Assembly (NCBI GenBank): GCA_963693365.1
Contig: CAVNZM010000013.1
Coordinates: 7,130,001 to 7,194,000 of the forward strand
DNA: 64,000 nt
Source of the DNA: Amoebidium appalachense
Taxonomy: Eukaryota; Ichthyosporea
Direction of reading: 5' to 3'
Part shown: positions 38,002-55,889 of the stretch, in pieces
How positions within the stretch are numbered: the stretch's first letter is position 1
Layout of the letters: every line of letters starts with the position of its first letter
Notes under the pieces: generated by a model
Database searches by the model: none
Told to the model about the DNA's origin: nothing
What the model saw: only the letters and a program-made list of their open reading frames with translations
Translations under genes and position numbers: made by a program

Positions 38002-38571
38002 CTATAATTTTGTAGTGATGTGTTTCTCAAGCCAATCAATACATCTAATAAACAGGTCGTAGTTACGCGTGTTTAGTATAAAATCAAGGATGTTGTAATT
38101 TACAGGTAGGCTATCTTTCTGGGTGTCTGTTGTGAATGTGACGTGTGTGTGTTGCGGTATTATGTGGTCTATCAAACTACATTTGGCGATACATGACCGG
38201 TTAAACTGGTGTGTGTGTGTGTTGTTTGGGCATGCAAATGATGCCACCTTATACTTATTAGATCTCCACTGTATAGCACGTGTACAGTAAAAGCGTGGTA
38301 ATTGATCAATAATACCATCAGCTAGAGAAAGACCAGTTCTACAGGAAGGTAATATGTATTTAGGTGTTATACACTTGCGAGTGCCATATTTGGCAATATG
38401 GTTGAGGCGGTCAGTATATATAAAACGAGACATAAGGCTTAGTTTTTCAAGGTGTATGCTTTCATCGGGTCTAGTGTCGTGTGGTATCTTTTTCCATTTG
38501 TTATATTGCGTGATTATCTTGTGATTGTGTACATGTTTAATAAGTAAGTGGCAGTCCAAAGTCACACACAC
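38002..38571 (-). CDS. LINE copy 1: C-terminal part, separated by a frameshift
   Basis: In copy 2 this 189-residue stretch continues the reverse-transcriptase frame. It holds CVTLDCHLLIKHVHNHK and FYCTRAIQW ... FACPNNTHTHQFNRSCIAKC, a Cys/His cluster that may bind RNA through zinc, and ends EKHITTKL. Confidence 0.8.
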   Translation of the reverse strand: MCVTLDCHLLIKHVHNHKIITQYNKWKKIPHDTRPDESIHLEKLSLMSRFIYTDRLNHIAKYGTRKCITPKYILPSCRTGLSLADGIIDQLPRFYCTRAIQWRSNKYKVASFACPNNTHTHQFNRSCIAKCSLIDHIIPQHTHVTFTTDTQKDSLPVNYNILDFILNTRNYDLFIRCIDWLEKHITTKL

Positions 38572-38584
38572 ACTATTGCGGGGT

Positions 38585-41188
38585 TTATTTGTATTTGTGC
38601 CCAGGGGAGAAGGGGGAGAGAGAGGGGAGGAAAGAGGGGAGAGGTGAGGAGGGGACAGGTCGGATAGAGAAGAGAGGGTGGGAGGGCAAATACTTCTTTA
38701 AGCGGCTTATGTGCTTATTGAATTTCAGCGCGAGATAGGATACTCTAGCAGCTATTGGGACCAGACCATATATCGAGAGCGTTACAGGCCCAGGTTTACA
38801 ACAGTTGTTAGATAGAAAGGAGGCAACTTCTGCTTCAAGGAAATTTGCCAAGGGTTTAAGCGCTCTAGTTCTCTCTTTCTTGATCCAAGCGGCGAGAAGG
38901 GGTAAACCATATTCACATGCCGGGAAGACAAAAGTGCGAATAAATGTAAGTCTAATAGAAGGATGGAGGGGTGTGTCTTTAAAAATATTAGCCGAGAAGA
39001 AAGCTAACCGCTTACGAGCCAACTCTACCCTCTTTTCGACCATATGGGGAAACATAACACCAACAGAATCAACCGGAACACCAAGATATTTGTATTCTGG
39101 AACTATAGGTACAGGTTTAGATGATAATGTAAATGTGTGTAAATTGTTAGCTATATCAGGTACAAGAACACCACATTTGTCTATGTTAAGGATCATAAGG
39201 TTTGCCTTGCACCACTCTGACACTACATCGAACAATCTTTGCAGGCGTCTAGGGGTACGGGCAAGGAGGGACAGATCATCAGCATAGAGAAGTGCAGGCG
39301 GAAAGTTATTAATAGGGTCATCGTTTTCGGCGTAAATCTTGACAGCCAAATCATCTATAAATAGGTTAAACAAAAAGGGGCTAAGCAATGAACCCTGCAA
39401 GAGACCTCTAGTACGAGCAAAACCATATGAAAGATGCCCATTAACCACAGCTCTACCATAGGTTTGAGACAAGAGTGCTTCTAACAGAACACCAATGCAG
39501 TGTGGTACACCCCGTGCAGCAAGCTTTTCCCATAGGAGACCAGGGGAGACAGAATCGTAAGCAGTTTTCCAATCAATAAAGCCAACATATTGTGCACCAA
39601 CTTGCATAGAATCGTGCAGTGCCATTATTTGAACATAACATGAATTGTTTTTACGAAAAGCGGATTGGCATGGGTGTATGTGAAGAATAGATTGAAACCT
39701 AGGGTGATGTGCAAATAACCTAAGTAAGCAAGCTTCAAAGAATCTACGAACAACCTGGGTTAGTGTAATGGGGCGAAAGGATGATATGGGGCCCTCAGAG
39801 TCCTTCTTAACTATGGGGATCACTAAGGTATCTAACCAAGATGACGGGACATGTCCACATTTAACACACCAAGAAAAGAGAGAGCTTAACATGATAGTAA
39901 GATCAGGTTTAATAGCACGATCACTTTCCTTTTGTGGGTAGGAGGGAACAAGGATTTTAAGAAACCCAGCAGGGAGTCCATCAGGTCCACAAGACTTACT
40001 AGAGCTATAACTAGATATCACAGACCATATGGCATCGGGACTGAAAAAGGGGAGGATCGATTCTATGGGGATAGATGGGTCTACAGGCCACACAATAGGT
40101 TTCTGAGCGGGGGTCCTATCTTTAAACAGTTCCGAGAAATACTTATCAGAGTCTATGAGGGGGTCTCCAGTGGTATCACCAATAATACGAGCAGGGGGGC
40201 CAAATCGATTCATACTAGCAAGCCGGCGCAAGCTTTCCTTTTGAGACAGGGGTTCACCTAGTCTAGCGGGAGTGGTGTTTGGTAACAAGAGAGCATCGGG
40301 ATATTCCTTCCTACCACCGCCAGCATAATCACCGAGATCTATCAAATCATCAACAATAAAGTTAGTGCATGTATCTAGTACGAGATGTGAATCTGGCCTG
40401 GCTTGTGCAGATTCTAATAGGCGCATATATATAGGGTGTTTCGTAGCATAGCATACACATACATCAACTCTACCCCACTGTGACTTAAGCTGGGATAGAC
40501 GGAGGCGAAAGGTGGGAGGGGGAGGGGGGAGCAGATCAAGGGAGATCTTAGGTAGGAAAAGGATAGGAGAGTGGTCAGATGACCTAGAGAGGTTAGGAGG
40601 GAGAGAGAGTTTTGACATGGTTGATGGCCAAAAGGCCACTCCCCAGTCGGTGTTGTGGGCATGGGATATTTGAGGGAACCGCAAAGTGTGACTTTGGACA
40701 TACCTTGCTAAAGGGATAGCACGCTCCGGGGGCTTAGATGGGTACCCGACACTCACTTGCAGTGTGTCTGTGTGGTGGAGTCGCGTGTTAAAATCACCTA
40801 AAATAACAGTGGACATTGGTAACTGTGACAACTCGTGAGTCAATTCGACAACCGACATAGATGGTGGGTAATATACAAAAGTAAAAACATTAGAAAGAAA
40901 CTCTATAGAAACCGAGAATTCCGTTTTTGCTACCGGTTTGCACTTCACTCTCACGTGTGGTGCGGCAAGTACAATAATGCCTCGGTTTTTCGCGTAACCG
41001 GGGTGTGTGGATGTGTCGACCAATGTAGAGTTGAATTTGTGGTGGTTTTTAAACTGTGTTTCGCAAATCACTGTAAACGTGTGGTTGTTTGTCTGTTGTT
41101 GTATGTAGCTGATTTTATCGTCGAGTGTCCCGGGGGGGAGGCCCTTTTGGGGGCCCAGTGTCCGAGCATTCCAGAAGAAGAAGGATAA
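38585..41188 (-). CDS. LINE copy 1: endonuclease-reverse transcriptase
   Basis: Open from the element's 5' end (FFWNARTLGPQ; no ATG, 5'-truncated). Endonuclease motifs: ICETQF (catalytic Glu region), ILGDFNTRLH, and SSDHSPI (catalytic Asp-His). Reverse-transcriptase motifs: CGPDGLPAGF, FRPITL, QSAFRKNNS, FIDWKTAYDSV (motif A Asp), GLLQGSLLSPFLFNLF, LLYADDLSLL (catalytic Asp pair), then a thumb-like region. It nicks target DNA and copies its own RNA there (target-primed reverse transcription). The frame stops at 38585, because a C-run near 38607 has one base more than copy 2. Confidence 0.9.
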   Translation of the reverse strand, partial: LSFFFWNARTLGPQKGLPPGTLDDKISYIQQQTNNHTFTVICETQFKNHHKFNSTLVDTSTHPGYAKNRGIIVLAAPHVRVKCKPVAKTEFSVSIEFLSNVFTFVYYPPSMSVVELTHELSQLPMSTVILGDFNTRLHHTDTLQVSVGYPSKPPERAIPLARYVQSHTLRFPQISHAHNTDWGVAFWPSTMSKLSLPPNLSRSSDHSPILFLPKISLDLLPPPPPTFRLRLSQLKSQWGRVDVCVCYATKHPIYMRLLESAQARPDSHLVLDTCTNFIVDDLIDLGDYAGGGRKEYPDALLLPNTTPARLGEPLSQKESLRRLASMNRFGPPARIIGDTTGDPLIDSDKYFSELFKDRTPAQKPIVWPVDPSIPIESILPFFSPDAIWSVISSYSSSKSCGPDGLPAGFLKILVPSYPQKESDRAIKPDLTIMLSSLFSWCVKCGHVPSSWLDTLVIPIVKKDSEGPISSFRPITLTQVVRRFFEACLLRLFAHHPRFQSILHIHPCQSAFRKNNSCYVQIMALHDSMQVGAQYVGFIDWKTAYDSVSPGLLWEKLAARGVPHCIGVLLEALLSQTYGRAVVNGHLSYGFARTRGLLQGSLLSPFLFNLFIDDLAVKIYAENDDPINNFPPALLYADDLSLLARTPRRLQRLFDVVSEWCKANLMILNIDKCGVLVPDIANNLHTFTLSSKPVPIVPEYKYLGVPVDSVGVMFPHMVEKRVELARKRLAFFSANIFKDTPLHPSIRLTFIRTFVFPACEYGLPLLAAWIKKERTRALKPLANFLEAEVASFLSNNCCKPGPVTLSIYGLVPIAARVSYLALKFNKHISRLKKYLPSHPLFSIRPVPSSPLPSFLPSLSPFSPGHKYK

Positions 41189-41198
41189 ATGTGATCCC
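41189..41198. repeat. Target-site duplication, right copy (LINE 1)
   Basis: ATGTGATCCC, identical to 37628-37637; it marks the element's 5' junction. Confidence 0.85.
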
Positions 41199-42167
41199 CG
41201 TACTGGGACGGCTTTATTATATAGCCCCCAGCTTTCGGATCAAGGCCCAGGATTGGTTCATCCGCGGCCAGCGCGGGTGGCAACATGCCATTCGTGATTC
41301 TGGTGCGGTCCGAGCCAGTCAGACCTTTGTCCTATTTATGCAAACCTCTTATTGGTTCACTTCGTTTATGTGGTATGCAGCGGAAGAACCATATATGGTT
41401 CAATTCTTAGGTCAGAGTGAGTCCTATTGGTGCGGACATAATATTTATGTGATATTCATGACAAAGCACGAATCGTGTGCTAGTAGATCACATTCTTTAG
41501 TAAACATGTACAGTTCATGTGTACAGTTGTTTACATGGTCCACTGCAACCTATGGTAACTTCTACACGCTGTCTACGCTTCTACGCGACCTATTGGCGGT
41601 GGGCTGCTGCAACTTCTTCAGCTACTTCTGCGCTGCGTGAGTGGAGGGGCGGCTACTTGGTCGTCGGGGAGCTTTCCAAGTGACTGCCAGTCCTTAGCCT
41701 CCAGTCGAATGGCAATGACCGGGTTTGCTTGCAAGCATTCTGTATTTGTGTTTTTCTGTCTGTCCTGCCACAACTAGGCCACCTTATCAGAGAGCTAGAT
41801 GCAGTTTCTCCGGGTTATCTAGGGGCCGGGCCCGTTGGGAATGTTTTTTAGCTCAGATTTGGTCTGCATTGCTCTTTTACAGGCTGACTTGCTTGCTGTG
41901 CCTCGATAGATTTTGAGGGGGGCCTGTTGGGAAGCAGCAGTAATGATGTCTTCTTGCAGAGTGTGTTCTGGTCAACATCGATGCATATGACTAGTTGGAG
42001 CAAACTAGTTTCACGCATACACGTACACTTAAGGTTTTGCCGGCTGGTGTCCTTTGTCACTTGTCGCTTTATTTTTATTTCGTAGCTTTGGCTTTTCAGT
42101 TTTTCAGTTCAGTTCTGGGCCTGAAACTAATTATTTACACACTTCTGTTAATTGATTTCACATGTAC

Positions 42168-42178
42168 AGCGTAAACCC
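42168..42178 (+). mobile_element. 11-bp LINE 3'-end micro-insertion
   Basis: AGCGTAAACCC is the last 11 bases or so of the LINE family, flanked by CATGTAC on both sides (42161-42167 and 42179-42185), as expected for an extreme 5'-truncated insertion with a 7-bp target-site duplication. It is short, so chance is not fully excluded. Confidence 0.5.
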
Positions 42179-42218
42179 CATGTACATATGTCACTGGCAT
42201 GTACATATGTCACTGGCT
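42179..42218. repeat. 20-bp tandem duplication
   Basis: CATGTACATATGTCACTGGC twice in a row (42179-42198 and 42199-42218); the second copy lies inside the 116-bp dispersed repeat. Confidence 0.85.
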
Positions 42219-42310
42219 GCATTTGATTGGCTGTGCTGGAAAACGCAGTAGGCCGTCGAATGTGGCTGGGCCTCCGGCAGTGTCCACGCAATAAAAAGTG
42301 TGTAAACCCC
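42195..42310 (+). mobile_element. 116-bp dispersed repeat, SINE candidate (copy A)
   Basis: About 97% identical, in inverse orientation, to 54437-54553. TGGCTGTGCTGG at 42228-42239 fits the RNA polymerase III A-box (TRGCNNAGYNGG) with one mismatch, and GTCGAATG at 42255-42262 fits the core of a B-box. It ends AAAAGTGTGTAAACCCC, sharing GTAAACCCC with the LINE 3' end, so LINE machinery could mobilise it. No flanking duplication is seen. A shared promoter fragment (CCAAT-like ATTGG plus an AATAAAAAG TATA-like string) is the alternative. Confidence 0.5.
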
Positions 42311-42881
42311 AAATCTCTCTCAGACTCTCTGTAAGAATATAAGTACAAGCCTCATGGCAATCTTTCGCCGGCGGCTCGTGGCTCTTGGCTCATGGCTTTT
42401 CGCCATATATAGGTAAGTCTGTTGATTGTTCATTCGCTCACACTCATTCACAACATTCCATAAATTAGATTGCCTTTCGCGTACAGGTACACGCGTATAC
42501 ATGTGTTCATTGTTTAAGACGTAATATGTTAGCAAATATGTTACACTAATAACGGGAATAAACCTTCGTAATCTTTTACATGCCTCTGGTAAGATAGATG
42601 GCTCATGGGAGCTTCCCATGGTCTCCAGACACGTGGTTATAAGACATGATCAGAGTACATTGCACGGACATACGGCCGTGTTTATTTCAACTTATTGATC
42701 CAGGATCTGGCCAATCAAATCAGTGTACAAGGATGCCTTCCTTTCGGCACCTCCCGCCCCGTTCAAATCCCCCGTCCCCCCCCCCCCCCCCTCCCCCTCC
42801 CTCTCAGTCACCCTGCTCATTTACGCAAAAAATCATTACTGTATATATGATATTAATGCACGTGCACACATTCACACACGC

Positions 42882-42917
<36 letters not shown>

Positions 42918-43404
42918 CGGCCAACTATGTTTAGATTTATGAATAATTAGAGTTGAAGGTTATCGTGCTGATCACGCATTGTTCGGTGCGTATCTGTGTA
43001 TCGAGGAGTGGTGTGGGTTTGTGTATCTGCATGTTGATGGGTTATCGGGTGCTCATCGCTGGTCAAAGTTTGTGCACCTCGTGTGTATGTGTGGTACATA
43101 CGTGTGCAGGTACGTGTGAATTGAATACGTGTGAAATGTGTTCGTGTGTATGCGCGCGGTGGGGAGACTGGAGGTGAGTGCGAGAGGGGCCTGGGGGGGG
43201 GGGGGGGGGGGGGGAGGGGGGGGGGGAGGGGGGGAGGGGGGGGGGGGGGGCGGGATGACCATACGGCATATAACCTGAGCTTCAGGTGATCAAGGACTCC
43301 TATATAATTAATGTTAGTTAGATTATGTATGCAAACGGCTGCTAAATCATAGTACTGTTGTAGGATCAGATTATCTGATATATGTGGTCATGTGATGGCA
43401 GCCT

Positions 43405-43438
<34 letters not shown>

Positions 43439-44597
43439 GCCAGAATATACAACAATAGTGCACGAGTTGGCATATGCATTTCGCACGCACGTGCACAGCA
43501 CGATTCTTCATTAGTTGCACATCTTTGGTTTACACAGGTTGCACGAGCACATAGTATACATAGGTAGGTACGATCGTTTATTTGTGCTTTATCTCCCTTT
43601 ATTTCATAAGCATGTCCGGCATGCTCTTGTTTGCCCTCTGTTATTCATTAGGCACGTGTGGTCTTCGTAGTTTGTTTAGCTATTGGCGATAGCGAGAGGA
43701 AAGCACGCATCCGACGATTGTTGTGCATGCTTTTCATGTTTTCTGTGTAGTCGGGTGTTTTGTCTGCGGTTGGACCGTATGAGGGGAATGCAGTTTGATT
43801 TCCGTTCATGTACGTGTCGTTATATGATTGGTCAGATTTATAGCATTCATAGTATTTGCCAATCAGATGAGCAAATACCTTTGGATAGATCTGTATTCAT
43901 AGAATCTGCCTGCGGCAGATAAATGGGTGAGAATCGAGCATAATAAATTAGACGTAGATTGACAGAGCATGCAACTTTGTTTCTACCTCTCCACACTACC
44001 CTCTCTGTTAGTGCTGTGGCATCGTGCATTGCCCAGCACCACTCTGCACGTGTTTATGTCTGTTAGTTTAGTGGCCTGATCACCCACGTATACTCTCATT
44101 CATATTGCCGCATGTGTGCCCAGGTACGTGTTAGTTGTAGTGTGTACACTCTGCTAGTCAGGCGAGAATAGTAGGGACTTTTGCTGTAAGTCAGCACTTT
44201 TCTTGCAGTTACCACCTACTCAGGTGGATTCTCCCCCCGCCAAACCCCACCCTCCGTCATTCCCAGCTCCGCACCTCTTCATTCTAGGGAACATGTGGAG
44301 TTCTACTCTACTCTACTCTTATTGGAAGCTTTCGTCAGGATACTAGCCGTTTATCCCTGAAAATCATGCATTCAACTTCTAGGATTCCTCACGGAGCACT
44401 CCGACTTACTATGTGCGGCACATTATATCTGGTGCATAGCTGCAAATTGTGCACTATATATAACCGACATACCTGTGTATGGATGACGTGTGTGCCTCGG
44501 AGATGAATGCCGGTTGTGAATGTGTGCACGCATGCATACATGTGTACGTGCCACACACACACATACACACATACGATTGAAGTTTTTCTCGTCACTT

Positions 44598-44628
<31 letters not shown>

Positions 44629-44782
44629 ACTTGAATATTTTTTGCATTCCCAACTGATCAATGTGCTCGGGATGAACGTACACTTGTAAATGTGACTCCC
44701 ACACAGTTATACATGCCTCATCGTACACAGTGCAGATTTTCCGCGTGTGTGTGTGTGTGTGGGCAAAGGTTTTTCCTCTTTT

Positions 44783-44820
<38 letters not shown>

Positions 44821-44832
44821 CCCCCCTCCCCC

Positions 44833-44864
<32 letters not shown>

Positions 44865-45130
44865 ACACACACACACCACCCTTCCGGGTTGCTAGTAGCT
44901 GCACTGCATTGCAGGCGTTCACAGCTACACACATGTGCGGTGTGTGTATACTGAGGATTGGTCAGGAGAAGAGTGGATTAGCTTTATTTGGTAACTGGAT
45001 CGACCTTCCAAAAACGGTGCGCAATCTCCAGGGGAATGTCAAAATTATTTGCATTTCTCTCTTTTCCAGCTCTGTCCACATAACATACATTAATAGAATA
45101 TCTATACACAGTTAACAGCCATACGTATAT

Positions 45131-45156
45131 TTTGCCTCGAGTAAACAGCGTAAACC
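45131..45156 (+). mobile_element. 26-bp LINE 3'-end insertion with target-site duplication
   Basis: Only the last 23 bases or so of the LINE family (GCCTCGAGTAAACAGCGTAA, then ACC) after TTT, flanked by the 12-bp duplication CCATACGTATAT (45119-45130 and 45157-45168). It shows directly that this string is the true 3' end copied by the LINE. Confidence 0.85.
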
Positions 45157-45908
45157 CCATACGTATATACAACCACTATGCAAACCAAATGATACTGTTT
45201 TTAAAATGAAGTTTAATGCTTTCCACCAATGTTTGCTCTTTCATTGTCCTCTTCACGGTGAGCTTTTTTACACATATGTTATATATACCATTGTTGGTGT
45301 GATCTAATTAGGCTAAAGCTGAAGCCGTAACAAAACAAGGGGCCCCATAAATTGCACATCCTATCCACCATGCCTTTGCATACCCAAATATAAATATGAT
45401 ACAATTTTGGTATCTACAATCGGCTTTGAGTTGTGTGTTCAGTCGACATACTATAGACCTCGTGGGAATCTCCAAATGGCAACACTATTATAAGACCATC
45501 AAATTAAACATAACCGTACATTCACACCGGCAAACACATATAAATACTATTTGATGCATACACATTTCGAAGCACCAGGAAATACGTGACCCACGTACGG
45601 TAATACATCCAGCCAACAACCCACTCGTTGCACACGTGTGGCATTCATCTCCCCCCCCCTCCCCCCCCTCCCCCCTCCCCCCCTCTTCCCCCCCCCCTCC
45701 CCCCCCACCTTTCTGAAACCCCCTCCTCCCCCTGCCCTCCCCTTCAAACCCCCCCCCCATCCCCCCCGGCCGCCGTCCCTTTTTCTGAAACATCCCTCCC
45801 CCCTGCCGCTCTCCCTGAACCCCACTCCCCCCCTTTCCCTCCCTACCACCACACCACTTACACAAATAAACCTATACCAAGCATAGCTACTATAAAACAA
45901 CACCGACA

Positions 45909-53962
<8,054 letters not shown>

Positions 53963-54436
53963 CTGTAGATGAGAAAAATCATCTCAACCTAGAGCCGGGC
54001 AGAGTTCTTCCACGACAGACCCTCTGCCTAATTTACTGCCACGAGAGTTTACTCCTCCCTTTCTGTTCTTGACCTTTCTACACAATCCACGGCTACCTGG
54101 TGTAGGAAAGCTAATTCACAAATCTAACCCATCTGATGTTCTCTGTAGTGTGAAGTGTGAAAGAAAACGCCTTCCTTCTCACACTGATAGATCTTACCAT
54201 GGCTTTCGAAGTTAGCCTACACACTATTTCAAGATTCCCAAACCTCAGAAACCCGTCATTCCTCACGGTAAAAGAAAAAAACTTGAACTACACACCACTC
54301 TATGAGACTACTCCTATGAGACTATTCACCCATGCAATAGTGAATCCTGCCGGGATCCCTTGGAATTGACGTCCTGCGAGAAGCAAACTTTTTTCTTTAC
54401 GGTGTGAGAATCTGCAAGTTGGGGCGGGTGACGAAA

Positions 54437-54553
54437 GGGGGTTTACACACTTTTTATTGCGTGGACATTGCCGGAGGCCCAGCCACATTCGACGGCCTAC
54501 TGCGTTTTCCAGCACAGCCAATCAAATGCGGCCAGTGACATATGTACATGCCA
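54437..54553 (-). mobile_element. 116-bp dispersed repeat, SINE candidate (copy B)
   Basis: Inverse-orientation copy of 42195-42310 with about three differences and a C5 end (GGGGG at 54437-54441 on the plus strand). The A-box-like and B-box-like strings are kept. Confidence 0.5.
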
Positions 54554-55262
54554 GGCAACAATGAGCGCCATCGTAGTATCTGACACCCCTATTACATATT
54601 ATGGGTAAGCAGAGGCTATAGCATCGGTAGCTCCGAAAGAAAGTTAAGGGACCGGATCACGATGACGAAATTTCTCCAGCTGATGCTTAGTCAGCCAATC
54701 AAAAAAAGAACAATATATCGATTATCAAGAGTGTAAAGATCGCCAACAGCTTTTGCATGATACTAAACCAATTGTTTGGCGCTTCGCCATCTGCCTGGTC
54801 ACCCAAAACTTCACTTGTGAGGCATGTAGAGTATCTGTACGTCGCATGTGAGTATATTGAATGCAGCTACGCCAGAGAAAACTTTTTTAGTTGTTATTTT
54901 GATTTTCTATTCTATACAGGTATAGGGCAACATGCAGTCCTGTGTTTGTGGCTGCCACGGAATATGATGTCGTCTGGCCTCCCTAAACAAGAAGCCCAAA
55001 CGCAGTAAGTTAGGCAGCCAATCACATGATGTTCGTTTGGGATGACGGAAGTCAGGCTAAGTCAGGCAGGACTCAGAACTTCAGAAGCATCATTCAAGTA
55101 TGGGGAAAATACGCTTTGTTACAGCTGCAGTGTAGTGTAATTGGAATGAAAAAAGATAAAAGAGTTAATTATAATGATGGACAATTTCTCGATGAAAAGC
55201 ATGGAGCCCTCAGAGTGACAAGGACACGCTAATCAAAATAATCAGGAGTCATGGGGCGAGTG

Positions 55263-55385
55263 GCCGAGCGAAACCGAAGTTATTTCGGCGAGCCGTCGGT
55301 TATTTTGGCGAGCCGATAGGCGAGCCAAAATAATCGTCAAGGCGAGCCGAAATAACGAGGTCGAGCGAGGACACGAGCCGACATG
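55263..55385. repeat. Palindromic GCGAGCC/AAATAA repeat patch
   Basis: The strings GTTATTTCGGCGAGCC, GGCGAGCCAAAATAA and GGCGAGCCGAAATAAC recur in both orientations within 120 bp and could fold into hairpins. Function unknown. Confidence 0.6.
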
Positions 55386-55889
55386 ATCCGGTTACGATAT
55401 GACCCATAAAGATTTAGCATTCACTTTATTGATACATTATGCAAACTTTAACTCGGTTATTTGATTCATATATCATTACATTCACATTTCAGGCTCATTT
55501 TCCTAGTGATCGCTTTGATTGGCTAGCAGCGCACTCACCCATTAACCCGGTTATTCGATTCCTCTAACCCAATAGAAATGTCCATAGCCTGGTTATTTCG
55601 GTGAGTGCGCTCTAGGCCAATCACGGCAAGACTAACTGAAGTTAAAGGTCGTGTCGTCATCCAATCAGATCACACCCCGACGCTCGGAATATCGTAACCG
55701 GCCATCGCATCGATATCGCGATCGGTGTCCGCGGCGCGATGCATCCCTTGGCGAACTGAGTTGCCGGGGCGCCAATGTGCATGCATGCACATATGGCACG
55801 TGTGAACACCATTACCTACATGAAAAACTCTCAGGCGGGCCGCGGAAAAAAAAAAACAAAGAACAAAATTTCAAACGAAGCGGCTGTGC

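Larger units (their letters stand above)
37638..41188 (-). mobile_element. LINE copy 1 (EN-RT non-LTR retrotransposon), 5'-truncated
   Basis: Flanked by the 10-bp target-site duplication ATGTGATCCC (37628-37637 and 41189-41198), which fixes both ends. Minus-strand order: partial AP-type endonuclease, reverse transcriptase, Cys/His C-terminus, a CA repeat (37931-37993), an A-run (T-run 37839-37892 on the plus strand), a 200-bp tail and the terminus CGTAAACC plus C-run. It is nearly identical to copy 2, so insertion was recent. One extra C near 38607 breaks the frame. The 5' end lies inside the endonuclease domain, so the element is not full length. Confidence 0.92.
41199..45908. other. Intergenic region with small retro-insertions
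   Basis: No gene supported. It contains the 11-bp and 26-bp LINE-end insertions (42168, 45131), a 116-bp dispersed repeat (42195-42310), CA repeats (about 42860-42916), G/C-runs (43197-43250, 43407-43435, 44785-44850), and C-rich DNA at 45650-45850. CCAAT-like ATTGG strings occur but no convincing open frame follows them. Confidence 0.6.
53963..55889. other. Intergenic region between the receptor gene and LINE copy 2
   Basis: Mostly ordinary-complexity DNA. The promoter and first exon of the receptor gene should lie here, but I could not identify a signal-peptide exon. It contains the second copy of the 116-bp repeat and a GAGCC/AAATAA repeat patch. Confidence 0.55.

Noticed and set aside
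42690-42790. tRNA gene suggested by GTTCAAATCCCC (B-box-like)
   Set aside because: No A-box at the right distance and no cloverleaf can be drawn.
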